Origin: Puffinus mauretanicus
Lineage: Eukaryota > Chordata > Aves > Procellariiformes > Procellariidae
NCBI GenBank assembly: GCA_023333565.1
Contig: JAJKFH010000470.1
Span: forward strand, 1 to 64,000
Length of the DNA stretch: 64,000 bases
Direction: 5' to 3'
Both the position numbers and the translations under genes were made by a program. The notes beneath the pieces are model-generated. The model did no database searches. It saw nothing but the letters and a program-made list of their open reading frames with translations, and was not told the DNA's origin. This document shows, piece after piece, positions 36,301 through 48,000 of this stretch. Position 1 is the stretch's first letter. The number at the start of each line of letters is the position of its first letter.

Positions 36301-39300
36301 TCTCAAGTAGACCAGATGACTCACGCTCTAAAAGTACCCATTGCTCTTCGTTGACTGTAACGGGACTCTGGATCAGATATAAATACGTAGTTACACGAGG
36401 TGAATTCCAACGTAGGCCCCTGTGCCGTGGCCCTGGAAGTCCACTTCTGTCTCCTGGCACCATCACACCCAGTGAGCCCCACTCCAAATTCCTGCTAGCT
36501 AATTTGCATCATTGGAATAATTGTTTTCAACATCAAACCGGGCTCTGCAGAATTTAAAGTGCTTTAACTGCCTTTTTTGAGAGCCCTTGACATATTTTCC
36601 CCAAGGAAGTCCTTAGAAAGTACTTAATAACTTTGTGAGTTCTTTAACTTGCATACTTATGTGTATATACATATTCTGGAAAATAAAAAGATAATAAAGG
36701 ATCTTATCTTTAGATTTGACTCAGGACTGGATTTAAGCAATGCAGTCCCTACTTCACTCCAGCTCACCAACGTCCTTAGAACAAATCTAGTTCTGAATTT
36801 CATCCCCAGCCTATGCCTTTTTTAGTACTTTTTCCCTCTGAATTTCTCACTCCTAACTTTTCCTGGTTACAGCAATGTCTGTGGATTGGTATCATTGTCT
36901 CTAGTGAGAATAGTGCAGCGAGGACCTGAAAGTGCTCTGTACATGGTAGAGAGTACATTTAGCTTAAGAGTTTCTACTCATATTCTGCCGCCTCGTTTCA
37001 TCACTTACTGTTTGGGCTTTGATGTCTATGAGCAAAATCACTTCAACACAGAGCTGGTGAATAGTCTCTTCAATTTTCTGTTGAGCTGCTTTTTGCTCTT
37101 GTTCAATGAACATCAGTGTGTTTCTCTCCTGTCTTTCAACATATTCCTTCATGCAACAGAAATCTTTAGTAATCTGGCTTTTGATCTGAGATGCATATTC
37201 CTGAAAGGCAGAAAACATGGAGTTCATTGTGTTGTTAGAAAAGATGTGCTGAATATGAGAATCTACTGCCCCATCTAACGTGCTCTTCGACTGGCCCCTG
37301 CAGACCAGAAACAGCTACCTTTATTCGAAGGAATAAAATATATTTGACACTATCCTGCATTACCTGCAATGACATTTTGGGCACGTTAAGGATCTTGACT
37401 ATTTTACGGCCAGCAGTCTTGGCTTGACTTAGAAAGATAAATATTCCATCTTTATGATTTGCATTTTGCATCTAAGAGTTCCAGAAACATTCAGGCTACT
37501 CCTGGGGTAGGCAGAAAAATGCAACAATGCACAACTCCAGTGGCCTTTCTGCCAGCCAAGACAGGAGTTAGTACAGCTGGTGCTATAGTTCATTCTCATC
37601 AATAAAAACAGAGTTGTGCCAGCAACAGAAGGAAAGAAAAAGCAGATTCCTGCTCTGGGCTGGAAGGCTATGCTGGAGTCAATCACGTCTCCAGGTGGCA
37701 GTGGAAACAGAAGCTAACTGCAGACAGTGAATGTACAGTGTGTACCTTTGCTTTACTGAGATCTTTCCTCAAGAGGTGGATGGTCTCTGCAGTCATTTCT
37801 AGTTGCTTGGAGATGTCCCATATCTCTTCCTCCTTTAAAATGACACATTGGACCATTTATCTATATAACACTCAAAGAAAGCAAGAGTAGGTTAAGCAGC
37901 AGGATAATAAAAATCCCTGTATCACTGACATTAGTTAAGCACTGGATTGGCTGAGGAGGGGTCTGAAAGACACTATTAATTCTGAGTGGGAAAAGTCACC
38001 ATGAAGTCAACATACAACAGTTATCAATTACATGTTCAAATATAATGAGCTTAAGCCCTTTGCTCGACTGCAGAGACTGAAAAAGACTTTTTAGATACGT
38101 ATGTGCTAAAATAATCAAGGTCAATACATTTTTCTCATCTCCTCCAAGTTTGGGAGTTATTTTAAGCAGAGATCTAGATTACGAACCAGTCCCATTTTGT
38201 GCCATTCAGCTGGGTGGAGCTGTAGCACTGCATAATAATGTTATGTGTCCTTTCAGGAGTCTCCAATGCTATACTGGTGCAATAAATAACACCCAGCACA
38301 AAGAACAGTTATTACACACAGTTACTATTACGTACACAAAGTTAGTTATTACTATCGTACATCAGCTGAATACATACAGCTATTAGTTCTAATTCAGCTA
38401 TGCAGTCCTCAGTGTATCACACACCACCAATGAACCCCAAACGCTGCTTTAGCTAAACCTATCTGCTCAACATACACGATATTGTTATGACAATGCTAAT
38501 ATTGGCACGTGAAATGCAAAATATCGGGGGGGGAGGGCAAAAAGAAAGATAAAGTTAACTCGATCCTAGCCACGTCCCCATGTTCATGACCCTGCTGAAG
38601 TATTTAGAATTGTGGCCAGAAATTGTCCCGAGGGGGTGAACGCGGGGAGGAGCCCCGGGCTGTCCGGGGGGGTGAACGCGGGGAGGAGCCCCGGGCTGTC
38701 CGGGGGGTGCCGCGGGGAGGAGCCCCGGGCTGTCCGGGGGGGTGAACGCGGGGAGGAGCCCCGGGCTGTCCGGGGGTGCCGCGGGGAGGAGCCCCGGGCT
38801 GTCCGGGGGGGTGAACGCGGGGAGGAGCCCCGGGCTGTCCGGGGGGGTGAACGCGGGGAGGAGCCCCGGGCTGTCCGGTGGGGGGTGAACGCGGGGATGA
38901 GCCCCAGGCTGTCCGGGTGGGGGGGGTGGGTGAACGCGGGGATGAGCCCCGGGCTGTCCGGGGAGGGGGAACGCGGGGATGAGCCCCGGGCTGTCCGGGG
39001 AGGGTGAACGCGGGGATGAGCCCCGGGCTGTCCGGGGAGGGTGAACGCGGGGATGAGCCCCGGGCTGTCCGGGGAGGGTGAACGCGGGGATGAGCCCCGG
39101 GCTGCCTCCGGCCGTACCTTCTCCCCAGGTCGCCGCCCCTCCGAGCTCCGGTCGCTGCTGGCAACAGCTCCGGAGGGTTTCAGTTCACCCTGTGTTTCCA
39201 AGTCTTCTTCCTTTACCTCCTGCGGGATTAAGCTCACCAAAGCGGCCAGCTCCCGGTTGGGCCGCACGTCCTTCAGCTTGAAGTCCGCCGAGCAGAGCGG

Positions 39301-39465
39301 GCAGCGGGTGCGCTGCCTCCCCTCGCAGTACCGGTTGATGCAGGGCCGGCAGAAGCTGTGGGTGCAGCCCGCGAGCCGCACGGGGTCCGTGAAGTACTGG
39401 AGGCAGCAAGCGCAGCTCAGGTCCACGGCGTCCAGGAGCCGCTCGAGGTCCACAGCAGCCGCCAT
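32783..39465 (-). CDS. RNF135: E3 ubiquitin ligase RNF135 (RIPLET), 6 exons, complete
   Basis: In mammals RIPLET binds RNA-bound RIG-I filaments through its SPRY domain and adds K63-linked ubiquitin, which triggers MAVS signalling. The six exons total 1425 nt, giving 474 residues (human 432). The RING finger has all eight ligands: C18, C21, C34, H36, C39, C42, C55 and C58. No B-box follows. Exons 2-4 encode a charged, heptad-like coiled coil, and exon 6 is a PRY-SPRY domain with GCHYWEV, WAVGVA and WCVEWL. A RING, coiled coil and SPRY without a B-box, next to ADAP2, identify the gene. The start ATG at 39465 has GCC before it and G after it. No disrupting change is visible. A minisatellite fills the start of intron 1. 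Confidence 0.93.
34195..34296 (-). CDS. RNF135: RNF135 exon 5
   Basis: Linker exon, VQPPDLYQETNVCSRSPESA to SQFSQ plus one base, then GTAAGT. Low complexity and likely disordered. Confidence 0.87.
35600..35759 (-). CDS. RNF135: RNF135 exon 4
   Basis: Starts SNLPERHRYKGSASTMNKIT and ends KYPQQFPP plus one base, then GTGAGT. Contains a Leu/Lys-rich helix. Confidence 0.9.
37009..37200 (-). CDS. RNF135: RNF135 exon 3, coiled coil
   Basis: Sixty-four codons, EYASQIKSQITKDFCCMKEY to IDIKAQT, then GTAAGT. Charged, heptad-like spacing. Confidence 0.9.
37746..37832 (-). CDS. RNF135: RNF135 exon 2
   Basis: Twenty-nine codons, EEEIWDISKQLEMTAETIHL to LSKAK, predicted helix. Phase 0 at both ends. Confidence 0.88.
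38629..39110. repeat. GC-rich minisatellite, about 13 units of 33-45 bp
   Basis: Tandem copies built on the block gaacgcggggaggagccccg followed by ggctgtccgggg. Start-to-start spacing is 36, 34, 36, 33, 36, 36, 38, 45, 37, 37, 37, 37. The seven copies at 38629-38876 carry ggaggag, and the six at about 38877-39110 carry ggatgag, so two variants expanded separately. The last unit ends about 9 nt from the RNF135 exon 1 donor. Runs of four to seven G on the plus strand (the RNF135 template strand) give G-quadruplex potential. There are no unique spacers, so it is not a CRISPR array. Confidence 0.97.
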
Positions 39466-39640
39466 GGCGCGGCCCGGGGCGGAGCGGCCGGCTGAGTTTC
39501 GTTTCCCCCGGGCGCCTCCTCCCGCCTCCCGCGAGGCTGCTGCCGTGCGCCGGGGAACGGGGAGAGCGCCGGGACGGGCGAAGACGCGGGGCTGGACGGC
39601 TCTGCTCTGATATTTGCTCCGTTAGAGACCGCTGCGCTGT
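39111..39640. promoter_or_regulatory. RNF135: CpG island, RNF135 promoter
   Basis: CpG-dense DNA around RNF135 exon 1 and about 170 bp upstream of its ATG. The minisatellite extends the GC-rich block to the left. Confidence 0.7.
39118..39465 (-). CDS. RNF135: RNF135 exon 1, RING finger
   Basis: Residues 1-116, starting MAAAVDLERLLDAVDLS and ending GRRPGEK, then donor GTACGG. The frame stays open past the donor into the minisatellite, but the donor and the phase match to exon 2 show where the exon normally ends. Confidence 0.93.
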
Positions 39641-41065
39641 ACCGGAGATAGGACCGTGTACAGGGCTGTGCCCCACCGCCGAGCCTCGCTGCTCTCCTGG
39701 GGCAGCTCAGCTGGGGAGCTCCCCGCTCCAGCCACAAAGACCCGTGCCGGCCCGGCTCTTCCTCTGCTGGCGACTTGGTCCGAGGATTTGGGTTGACCGT
39801 AGAAATGAACTGTGATGCAGAGCTCTCCATGACCTGGCCTTGACTTTTACTGACTCTCCAAAAAAAAGTTCCTGTTATCTGCACGATTTCATTTTCACAG
39901 GGAATTTCCCGGTTTTGTAACAAGTCAAATCAGAGTTGCTGACGTGGCTGGTCTACTGACCCATCCGGGAAAGCAAGCAACACAGCACCGTGGGACTTGC
40001 AGAGCCCCATTCATGTGAAGTTTGGGCTACTGGATGGACTAACTCTTCTGAGGTCATCCTGGGTTACTCACCTCATCAAAATAGCAAATAACATATGTCA
40101 AACCAAATGAAGACTGACATTGTTGCTCATACAAGTCAGAAGGTTCTTTGCTATCGATTTCAAGGGCTGCAGGATTAGGTTGATAAAAAGATTTGCTGAA
40201 CCAGCATGTGAGCTAGAATGAATCAGGTTGTGTGGGGAGAGAGAGTGGGAACACAGGGAAGTTTATGGGAGCGTATCAGCAAGCAAAACTGCTGCAGATT
40301 GCTCAGAGTTGGATGATGATGAACTGGCTGAGACTGGCAGAATGATAATCCAACTCAAACAATTCTTCTGCACTATTGTGGGGGAAAAAAAAAAGAAAAA
40401 AGAGTTAATCTAACTAATCCCTGCAAGTATTGGCACTTCCTCATTTCTGCAGAGGAGAGCTATTCTGGGTATCTCAGACTGGCTGGCAATTGTCAGCAAA
40501 AGGTGGAAGCCTCACCAGAAACTTAGTCTGCAAGACTTCCTCTTGATTTGCAAACTAAGGACTAAGGCTATCTGAAAAGAAGAATTAAATATCTGAATGA
40601 CTGGCTGCTTCGTAGAACCAAATCTCAGACTTGGTCTTGAGGCAAGAACATACTCAGTGCACTGTATCAGCCAATGCAAATCTTCACCAATTCCTGCACA
40701 GGATGGATGTAAGTGGTACCTGATTAGGAGGCACTCTCACCCTCCACTTCCAGCGCTGATCCTCATTCATTGAGTGTCCTCAACCAAGTCACTGAAGATA
40801 ACACTTTTAAAACTAGTTTCTGCCTTTCAGTGCTCAGACTAATCAAGCTCATTAAACTTCAGCTGTTTTTTAGGAGGTGAGACAGATCAGCGTACATTCA
40901 TCCTGTACTCATGATGTGTCTGCTGGGGCACTATGTGGGGTTGCTTTGGAAAAAATTGGTCTTCACATGTTGGATTTGCCACTCGTAAAAAAAGTCAAAC
41001 AGCAGAGACTGCTGAAAGCAAGGAGCTAGGAGTATTTGTCATTAGAGTGATTCCATTATAGTATC
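39641..41065. other. Intergenic DNA between RNF135 and ADAP2
   Basis: No gene, mobile element or RNA gene that I can support. Frames are short and without domains. Confidence 0.5.
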
Positions 41066-41849
41066 CTCCACAATTCAAACTCGACTTTTATTTTTTACTG
41101 TGCCAGAAATGTAACACTGTAAAAACATTAAACCCACTCTGTTGAAAACAACCATGTCCCTATCTGGACAGAAGCTGCAGCCAGGTGGAGTGTAGCTGCC
41201 TTACTCTGCTCCTCCCTGAGAAGGACATCCAGTGACTCCAGCATGAATTGGTATCTTAGATCTATCCAACAGGACACCCTTCCTGGTAAGAGATGATATC
41301 TTTGCCTCTCGGTCACTGTCCTTATGTACTTATGCAACAGATGACCCTGTTCACCAGCAGGATATATGCCACTGGCTGGATTGTCAAGCACATCCTTCAG
41401 GAGTCCTTCTGACATCAGACAAAGGCAAGAAAAGGAGGATCTGATATAACAGTACCTGCAGGAGTCCTCAAGGAAATGCATGCCAGCCCTTCTGGGATTA
41501 GACTTCATCCATTGACTTTGTTTTTTTTTCCATAAGACAACACTGGAAGATTCATCCCTACGTCAGGCTGGGAAGGCCTCCTCTGCTCAAAAGCAGAGAA
41601 GGGTAGGAAGAGAGAAGGCACTTCAAGCAAGGTTCTGCAGGGGCACAGATAATTTCTGAACATCTGCACTCCCTCTTATTCATTTCTCTGTTGCCACCCT
41701 TCCTGTGCCTGTGGCTGTCGGAAGGAAGAAGCCCTTTGTACTAGAGTCACTGCAGGGCCTTGAGCACCATCCTTGCCAACAGAAAGAGGCCACAGAGCAG
41801 TGCTGAACAGAGCCCAAGAAGTGCAGTTCACCAGAATTCAGTGCTAGTC
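41066..41849 (-). other. ADAP2: ADAP2 3' untranslated region (inferred)
   Basis: Runs from the ADAP2 stop to the first AATAAA on the minus strand at 41087-41092. It contains a 126-codon frame (41128-41508), which I treat as chance. Confidence 0.5.
41087..41092 (-). promoter_or_regulatory. ADAP2: Candidate polyadenylation signal of ADAP2 (AATAAA)
   Basis: The minus strand reads AATAAA about 760 nt past the stop codon, followed by an A/T-rich stretch. Confidence 0.5.
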
Positions 41850-42068
41850 TTAACCAGTCAAAGGCTGGGCAATGACTCCATTTAAGACGTCTATCCACTC
41901 CCTCTGCTCCCTGTCGTTCTCACATATAAACACAAACTCTCTCATTGGCGTGACCACAGTGATCGCTGGTTTCCTCTTCTTCACCCGGACTCCCTGGGGC
42001 AAGCCAGCTCGTACTTCATATCCCTCATCCATCCTTCCAATAAAAACCTGGCCCTGTGCAAATGCATC
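41850..42068 (-). CDS. ADAP2: ADAP2 exon 10 and stop
   Basis: DAFAQGQVFIGRMDEGYEV to AQPLTG, then TAA at 41850-41852. The final PH helix is REWIDVLNGV. Confidence 0.95.
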   Translation of the reverse strand, partial: DAFAQGQVFIGRMDEGYEVRAGLPQGVRVKKRKPAITVVTPMREFVFICENDREQREWIDVLNGVIAQPLTG

Positions 42069-45000
42069 CTAGAAAGAAGGAAGCAGAAGACAGCCATTAG
42101 CCAGGGGACAGTGCAGCTCCAGCAGACACTGTTCTATCCTTTGACGTGGAGCAGGAACTGGGGATGCGTGAAGGGGACACCGATTTGGTGACAGGCAGCA
42201 GGAAACACGCTAGAGTTCTTTTTACGCTCATGGGCATGCTCAGAAGGAGGAGGTAGGGACCCATCCTTACAGAGCTGGTTGGTGGGCGTTCGGAAGAAGC
42301 AAGGAAAGATATTCTCGTGGCTAGAGCAGTGCTAGGAAGCAGCATATTGAGGCTGCCAAGCCTCTGTTATTGGTATATTGCTCATTTGCCTAAGGTAACA
42401 GGCACAATGGCAATAGGGCTGGGAGAGAGTGGGCTATAAACGCTACAGGCAGTAGCAGCTACTTTTAAAAGACTTAGATCTTCCTCACCGCCACAGAGGA
42501 CAGCAAGGGCCAGAGTTCCCAAACAGCTCAGCTTCAAAGAGATCCATTGACAAGGGAGATGAGCTCTTGAGACTGAGCTTGCTTCAGTCTTGCGCAGCCA
42601 CTGAAAGAGCTGGATGAGAACAGACCCCTCCTCCCCACCCGACTTCATGAAGGGGCTTGTGGAATAGCGAAGAACACTCCTCTTACCAGTGGATTTTTAA
42701 AGTACATCAGTTTCCTTTCTTGAGAATCCAGGCAAAACCAGCGCACCTTAAAGGCCTCCTTCTGCTGCAAGGAGATGTTAGAAGTTCTTTAAAGACCAAG
42801 TCCCAAAGGGGAGTTCGGCCTATTCAAGGCAGATCCCTGGACTGCTTAAATGACCGGAGCTCGAGTTCAGTTTCATTCATTCCTGTAACTGGTAACGGTA
42901 AAGGGTGTGTGCAGCCCTCAGCTCCCTTCTCCCTGGGTTCAAACTAAACATTTGCATTCAATGACAATCCTTTGGGTAAAGCATGGAAGTTTGGTTCTAC
43001 CAGTGATCCAAAGTACCAGCATTAAGAAAGTTACAGCAAATGGATTAATTGAAAGCACTGCAGAGAATGATCCCTGGGCCAGTGGCGATAATGAGGAGCG
43101 TGTGCAATCAATTTCAGCATTTTTGTTTGGGGGGTTGTCCCTAGCATGACGGGATGCACAATGGCAGGGACAAATGGAAGGTTTTTTAAAAGTGCCAATT
43201 CCATCAACTACACTCATCTGATCATTCCATCAACTACACTCATCTGATCATTCCCTGAGCTATTCATTGCTCCGTGCTGAACTGAAGGGTCCTCTTCTAG
43301 GGCTCACTTCAATTTGAGCAGAATTTAGGCTTCAGGAGAAAAACATACAATCTTCCATGCTTGTAGCTGTGAGTATTCTCTGTGCAAGTACCTGCAGGAA
43401 GATGTATTGGGACACTAGCACTGAGCTGGGCCGAAACCCCAGCATATTCAATATCAGCATTATACCACTGAACTTTTTAATGGGACTTTCGATCGTGGTT
43501 CGCACAGAGGACAGCAAGGCAAGAAGTGGCAACGTTGCAAACAAGACCTCAGACCTTTATCTCCTCCTTCAGCAGAACCTGAAATCTCCCTCTCCTGTTC
43601 CACGGAGTAGTGGCCCAAATACTTTCCCACAAAAACCGAACCAAACCATAGGTTTCACTGTGGAGAATTTGCTCAATCATACTTTGCTGCTATAAGCAGA
43701 TGTGACTTATGTGCTACTGACTTTAAGAGAAACAGGGAAGTAGGGGAGTCACCATGTGATGTTCTGTGCTAGCAGGAGCTGCAGTTCTGAGCTGCAGTTA
43801 GCAGATACAGCAATCCGTCTAGTGTTGCGTAACAGTACTTTGCACGTCCACTGCCAGCTAATCCATCTTGCTTACTCTTCAAGGAGGATTCTTCTTCCCA
43901 GTCTTATTTTCCACACAAAATAAAACATGATTCTAAAGAACATGATAGGCTTGAATATAATGTCTTTTATCGACCGAGGAAGCATATAGTCACTCAACAA
44001 ATTGTTTACTAGTAAATATCATAGAATTATCAGACATTCTCCATCTGGAATAATCCTGTTTGCGTACAGCCAAATATGCACTTACTTTTGGTCCTGTTTT
44101 CTCCATATATCCTTCTTTGACATAATTTCTTGTGATCCTGGGTATGAGCTAGGAGAACACAAAGACACAAAAAAAAGTCTGTCTCATTCAAGCTTGCTTT
44201 TCTGTTCTGTTTCTGTCAAGCTAATCACCATCAATTTTGGCTTTTGGGGCTTGGGTTTTTTTTGGCTGCTCAGTAAAGGGAAGTCTGAAATAAGAAGGAA
44301 CATAAGATTTTTAAAAGATTACACTTTATAAGAACCACATGGAGACTTTTAGGCCTTAAATGTTGACTACGTTTTTGCATGTTATCCAGTGGGGCCCTTC
44401 TACCTCTTCTGTCCATTCCCCAGACCTATATGCTGCTGTTTGAGCACCTGACTCTGGCAGAAGAAGTGAGAAACTATTTTCCCATGCTATGTTTGCATAG
44501 ACTGCTTCAAGCCCTGTTCAGTTCTCACCTCAGGCTCAGGGACAGTTGGGAAGGTTGTTCTGAGATAATGGTAACGTGCTGCCCGAATGGCATTGAACCA
44601 GTCAACAATCTCCTAGGGAAAACAGCAAATACAAACATAAAGACAAGAATAACAAGAAGGAATAAGAGGGCTGCCTCTCCAAAATGCCTTTCTCCTTCCT
44701 TGTGACCTCTTTGCAAAGATTACTTTCTCCCCAAGGGGCAGAGAGAGTCAGTGACTTGTCTCAGAGACCTGAAAAACACTGAGCCTCCAAAAGAATTCAA
44801 AAATGCCCCTCCAGGGAGGTCCCAGACAATCTCAGCATGGACAGTCACCCAAGTCTGTGCACACAGGCTTTTTCAGTTGATTCAGTTATGGATTGTTTAA
44901 AAACCTTTGCACCTGGAAAGACATGAGAACTATGGCAAGGGAAGAAAGAGAAATCTAACAAAACCCGTAAACATACTTCTTAAAATTATCATTGTTTGCT

Positions 45001-48000
45001 TGGAAATAATGCAGAACAACAATATTTTCTATGCATGTCAAGAAGGCTTCAAGGAATATAACCACAGAATTGTATAAAACAATTAGGCAGTTACCTTACA
45101 GAGGTTTACATATGTGTCCCACTGAGGCCTTAAGACTATTCAGGGTGTGAAGATGAATATATGCCCCAACAGAACAGGAACAAGATGTTACAGTTAATTA
45201 CTGTCAAATTCTGCAACTTTCTATATTCCACAAGTCATAGTGACTTAAAATAAAACCAGATCCTGCAGAAACAGGGTATCTCTTCCAAAATATAGATCCA
45301 ACATCGAAGCATCTTGCTAATTCCAAAATCTCCATGGTATTCACCTTTCCACTTTCGTGATAGACAAAAAGGTTCCTTGTTTGACCATTTGTGTTGTATG
45401 TGATCTGCAGCCCATGAACATGTTGGATTTTCTCTGTCTGGAACATTGCATTCAGATTCTCAATGCTGATAATGGCTTTTGGACCTCTGGACTGTGAAAT
45501 AAAAAGCATCACTGTATTAATGTGCTCTCAGGGAAAGTAATGGAAGACAGATGAGCTGTATGAGAACTAGATCCCTACTGAAGAGAAAGCAGGCATCCTA
45601 AAATATCTGAATATTGGATATACCTGAAATATAAAGCCTTAATTACATGCTACATAAAATCACTTGCAAAGAGTGACTCCCTTTCCTTGACAAATGCTGG
45701 GTTGCTATTTGAGAGGCATGTGTCTGAATTGCAAGGGATGGGATCTATCTCCAGCCTTACAGTTGGGGAACAATTAGCTACACTCTCCCACAGAAGGGAG
45801 ACATGTTGAGGATGATGCTACAGCAGTTGATGAGACAATATTTTGGTAATAAAAGAGGTAACAGCTGCTAACAGAGCTCTTCTTCATCTTGCTATTCAGC
45901 TGCCAATATCCATTTCCTTTGTTCACTATGCAAAAGGAGGCTGCAAGGTTAAGATAAGGGATGAGGAAAAGGGCTAAATCCAAAAGAGCAATTGCCTAAG
46001 ATACCACTTATGTTAATGGGGAAACATCTGGGCTGCTCCAAACACGGGCTGCCTGGCTGCAAAACTAGACACAAAGCTATTTATGTTGGGTTTTGCTGGT
46101 GAAGAGCAGGGTCTAAGAATGGATGTTGACCAGCTACCTATAGCCAACTCTGGCTGAGGAACTCACTTCTTTGGTGTAGTACTTCATCAGCCCTTCCCTT
46201 GCTGATAGGAGAAATCTCCGCTTCTGGAACTGTCTGCTTTCCCGTCCACGCTTCCAGAGGAATCCTTCACGGCTACCTGCAGGTCGGACCAAGATAAGTG
46301 TCAGAGAAGGGCAGTACAATAGCAGGACTGTTTATCTAAATGGTGATGTGGCACAGAGTTTCAAGTCTCTTCTCCATTTGAGAATTTTCACCTCATATGA
46401 AAAAATCAGTGGAGAACTAGAGAACTGTAAGATCTGAATACACCCTTGCACTTGTCTAAGTGCCTTTTCTTAGGAGCGTCTTCTCAAAGTTAGACTCAGA
46501 GCAAGGCTTGCACATCCAACAGTTCAAGTATGACAAGCCAACCTTAAAGATCTTCAAAGTTGCAAACATAACACTGTGCTGTCGGCCTTAAGGCTAACAC
46601 CTTTTCCCTGACAATCCTAACTTTTACCTGCAGAACAAGGATCTTGGCAGACTCGGGTGGCAACAAATTCCTCACGCTCATATTTAGCTCTAATCCACTG
46701 CTCTCTTAAAACCCTGAAAGAGGAAAACATGGATAAAGCTGATCTGCCTCTACTCTATTTTCACCAACCAACCAAAGAGACCTGTAGAGGGAAGCAGTAG
46801 TTCAATAGCTATAAAGGTCTGCAGCAGTAAATACACCATCAACTTACAAGCAATCACAGGACTGAGGGATGTAATAGTAGGGAGGGACTTTCGCCTCATA
46901 TTTAGCTTTGGCGCAGAGATTCCCATGCTTCTTCATAAACTGAAATACAAAAGAAGTTACAGTTAGGTATTCAACTACAAAATCAGTACCACGTCATGAA
47001 CATAAAACAAAACTTGTATCAAAGGGAGCACTGAACTTCTTTCTCCGTCTCACTGTAACTCTCAGTGCATCTCTACATGTTTATAAATTCCCTTTGGCAC
47101 TACAGTTTGCACTTTTTAGGTGGCTGAGCCTTTTTCAGTATTTACAATTCTGAACCAGATGGGAGGGAACACAAGATTGTGGTTGTTGATTAAAAGAACG
47201 AAAACAAATGAGGAGAAAAGATATTTACGATCTCCCTATACCTTCATCTCCTCCTAGACATTAATTGTGATTATATTATTAACAGAATTCAATTGAAAGA
47301 TGAGAGTCTGAACCAGTATTTAAGAAGGGTATGTTGATTACCGAATAGAATATACTATCTGGAAATACCTGTGGGCTTCTAAACCACAATGAAGAGTTAC
47401 TGTGTGCTATAAAAAACCCATACACTGCAGGCTGTTAGAAACATGATCGCACAATTTGATTGAGTAGATCATAAAAAAAACCCTAAATTTACCCATGGAG
47501 TTAACTTGGCTCTGTGTAGCTTTGTTCCTCTGTCCATGGTGGATGACATAAGAATTATGAGGCAAAGGAGGTTATGATGAAATGTGGAGAAAAGTAGGTG
47601 AATTACTGCTTTCTCCTTTGTACCTCTATAAGATCGTTCTCCCAGAAGTCAAGCCGAAGGGATTTGACCCTGCTGATTTGAGGAAGATTGCGATGGATTC
47701 CAGAGCAATTCAAACAAATGAATATTCCAAGTTTGTAAGAAGCCCACTCTGGATCTAGATACAAACACAAAGAATGAACTAATACATGGGAAAAGGCACA
47801 GCACAGGCAAGGGCAAACAAGCACATCTGATGCACAGCCCAGGCTTCACACATAATACATCAAAACCCACTCCACTGTTTATGGCCGTCACTTCACGGTG
47901 TTCAGAGGAACATCTCCTGCTTTCCCCAAAGAAGAATGCGGCCCCTGCATTTGTAGGCTCTTTCACCGACTATTTGTTTAAAAATAAATGTCACTGTGCA

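Noticed and set aside
38629..39110. CRISPR-like array
   Set aside because: The units are head-to-tail with no unique spacers, in a vertebrate intron. It is a minisatellite.
38584..39117. Continuation of the RNF135 frame through the minisatellite as the normal protein end
   Set aside because: A consensus donor GTACGG after 39118 and exact phase 0 continuity with exon 2 at 37832 show that this part is normally intron. It is kept only as a possible retained-intron form.
43332..43695. Opposite-strand frames of 70 and 112 codons in ADAP2 intron 8, one hydrophobic
   Set aside because: Considered a receptor or viral fragment, but no family match was recognisable and the hydrophobicity is modest.
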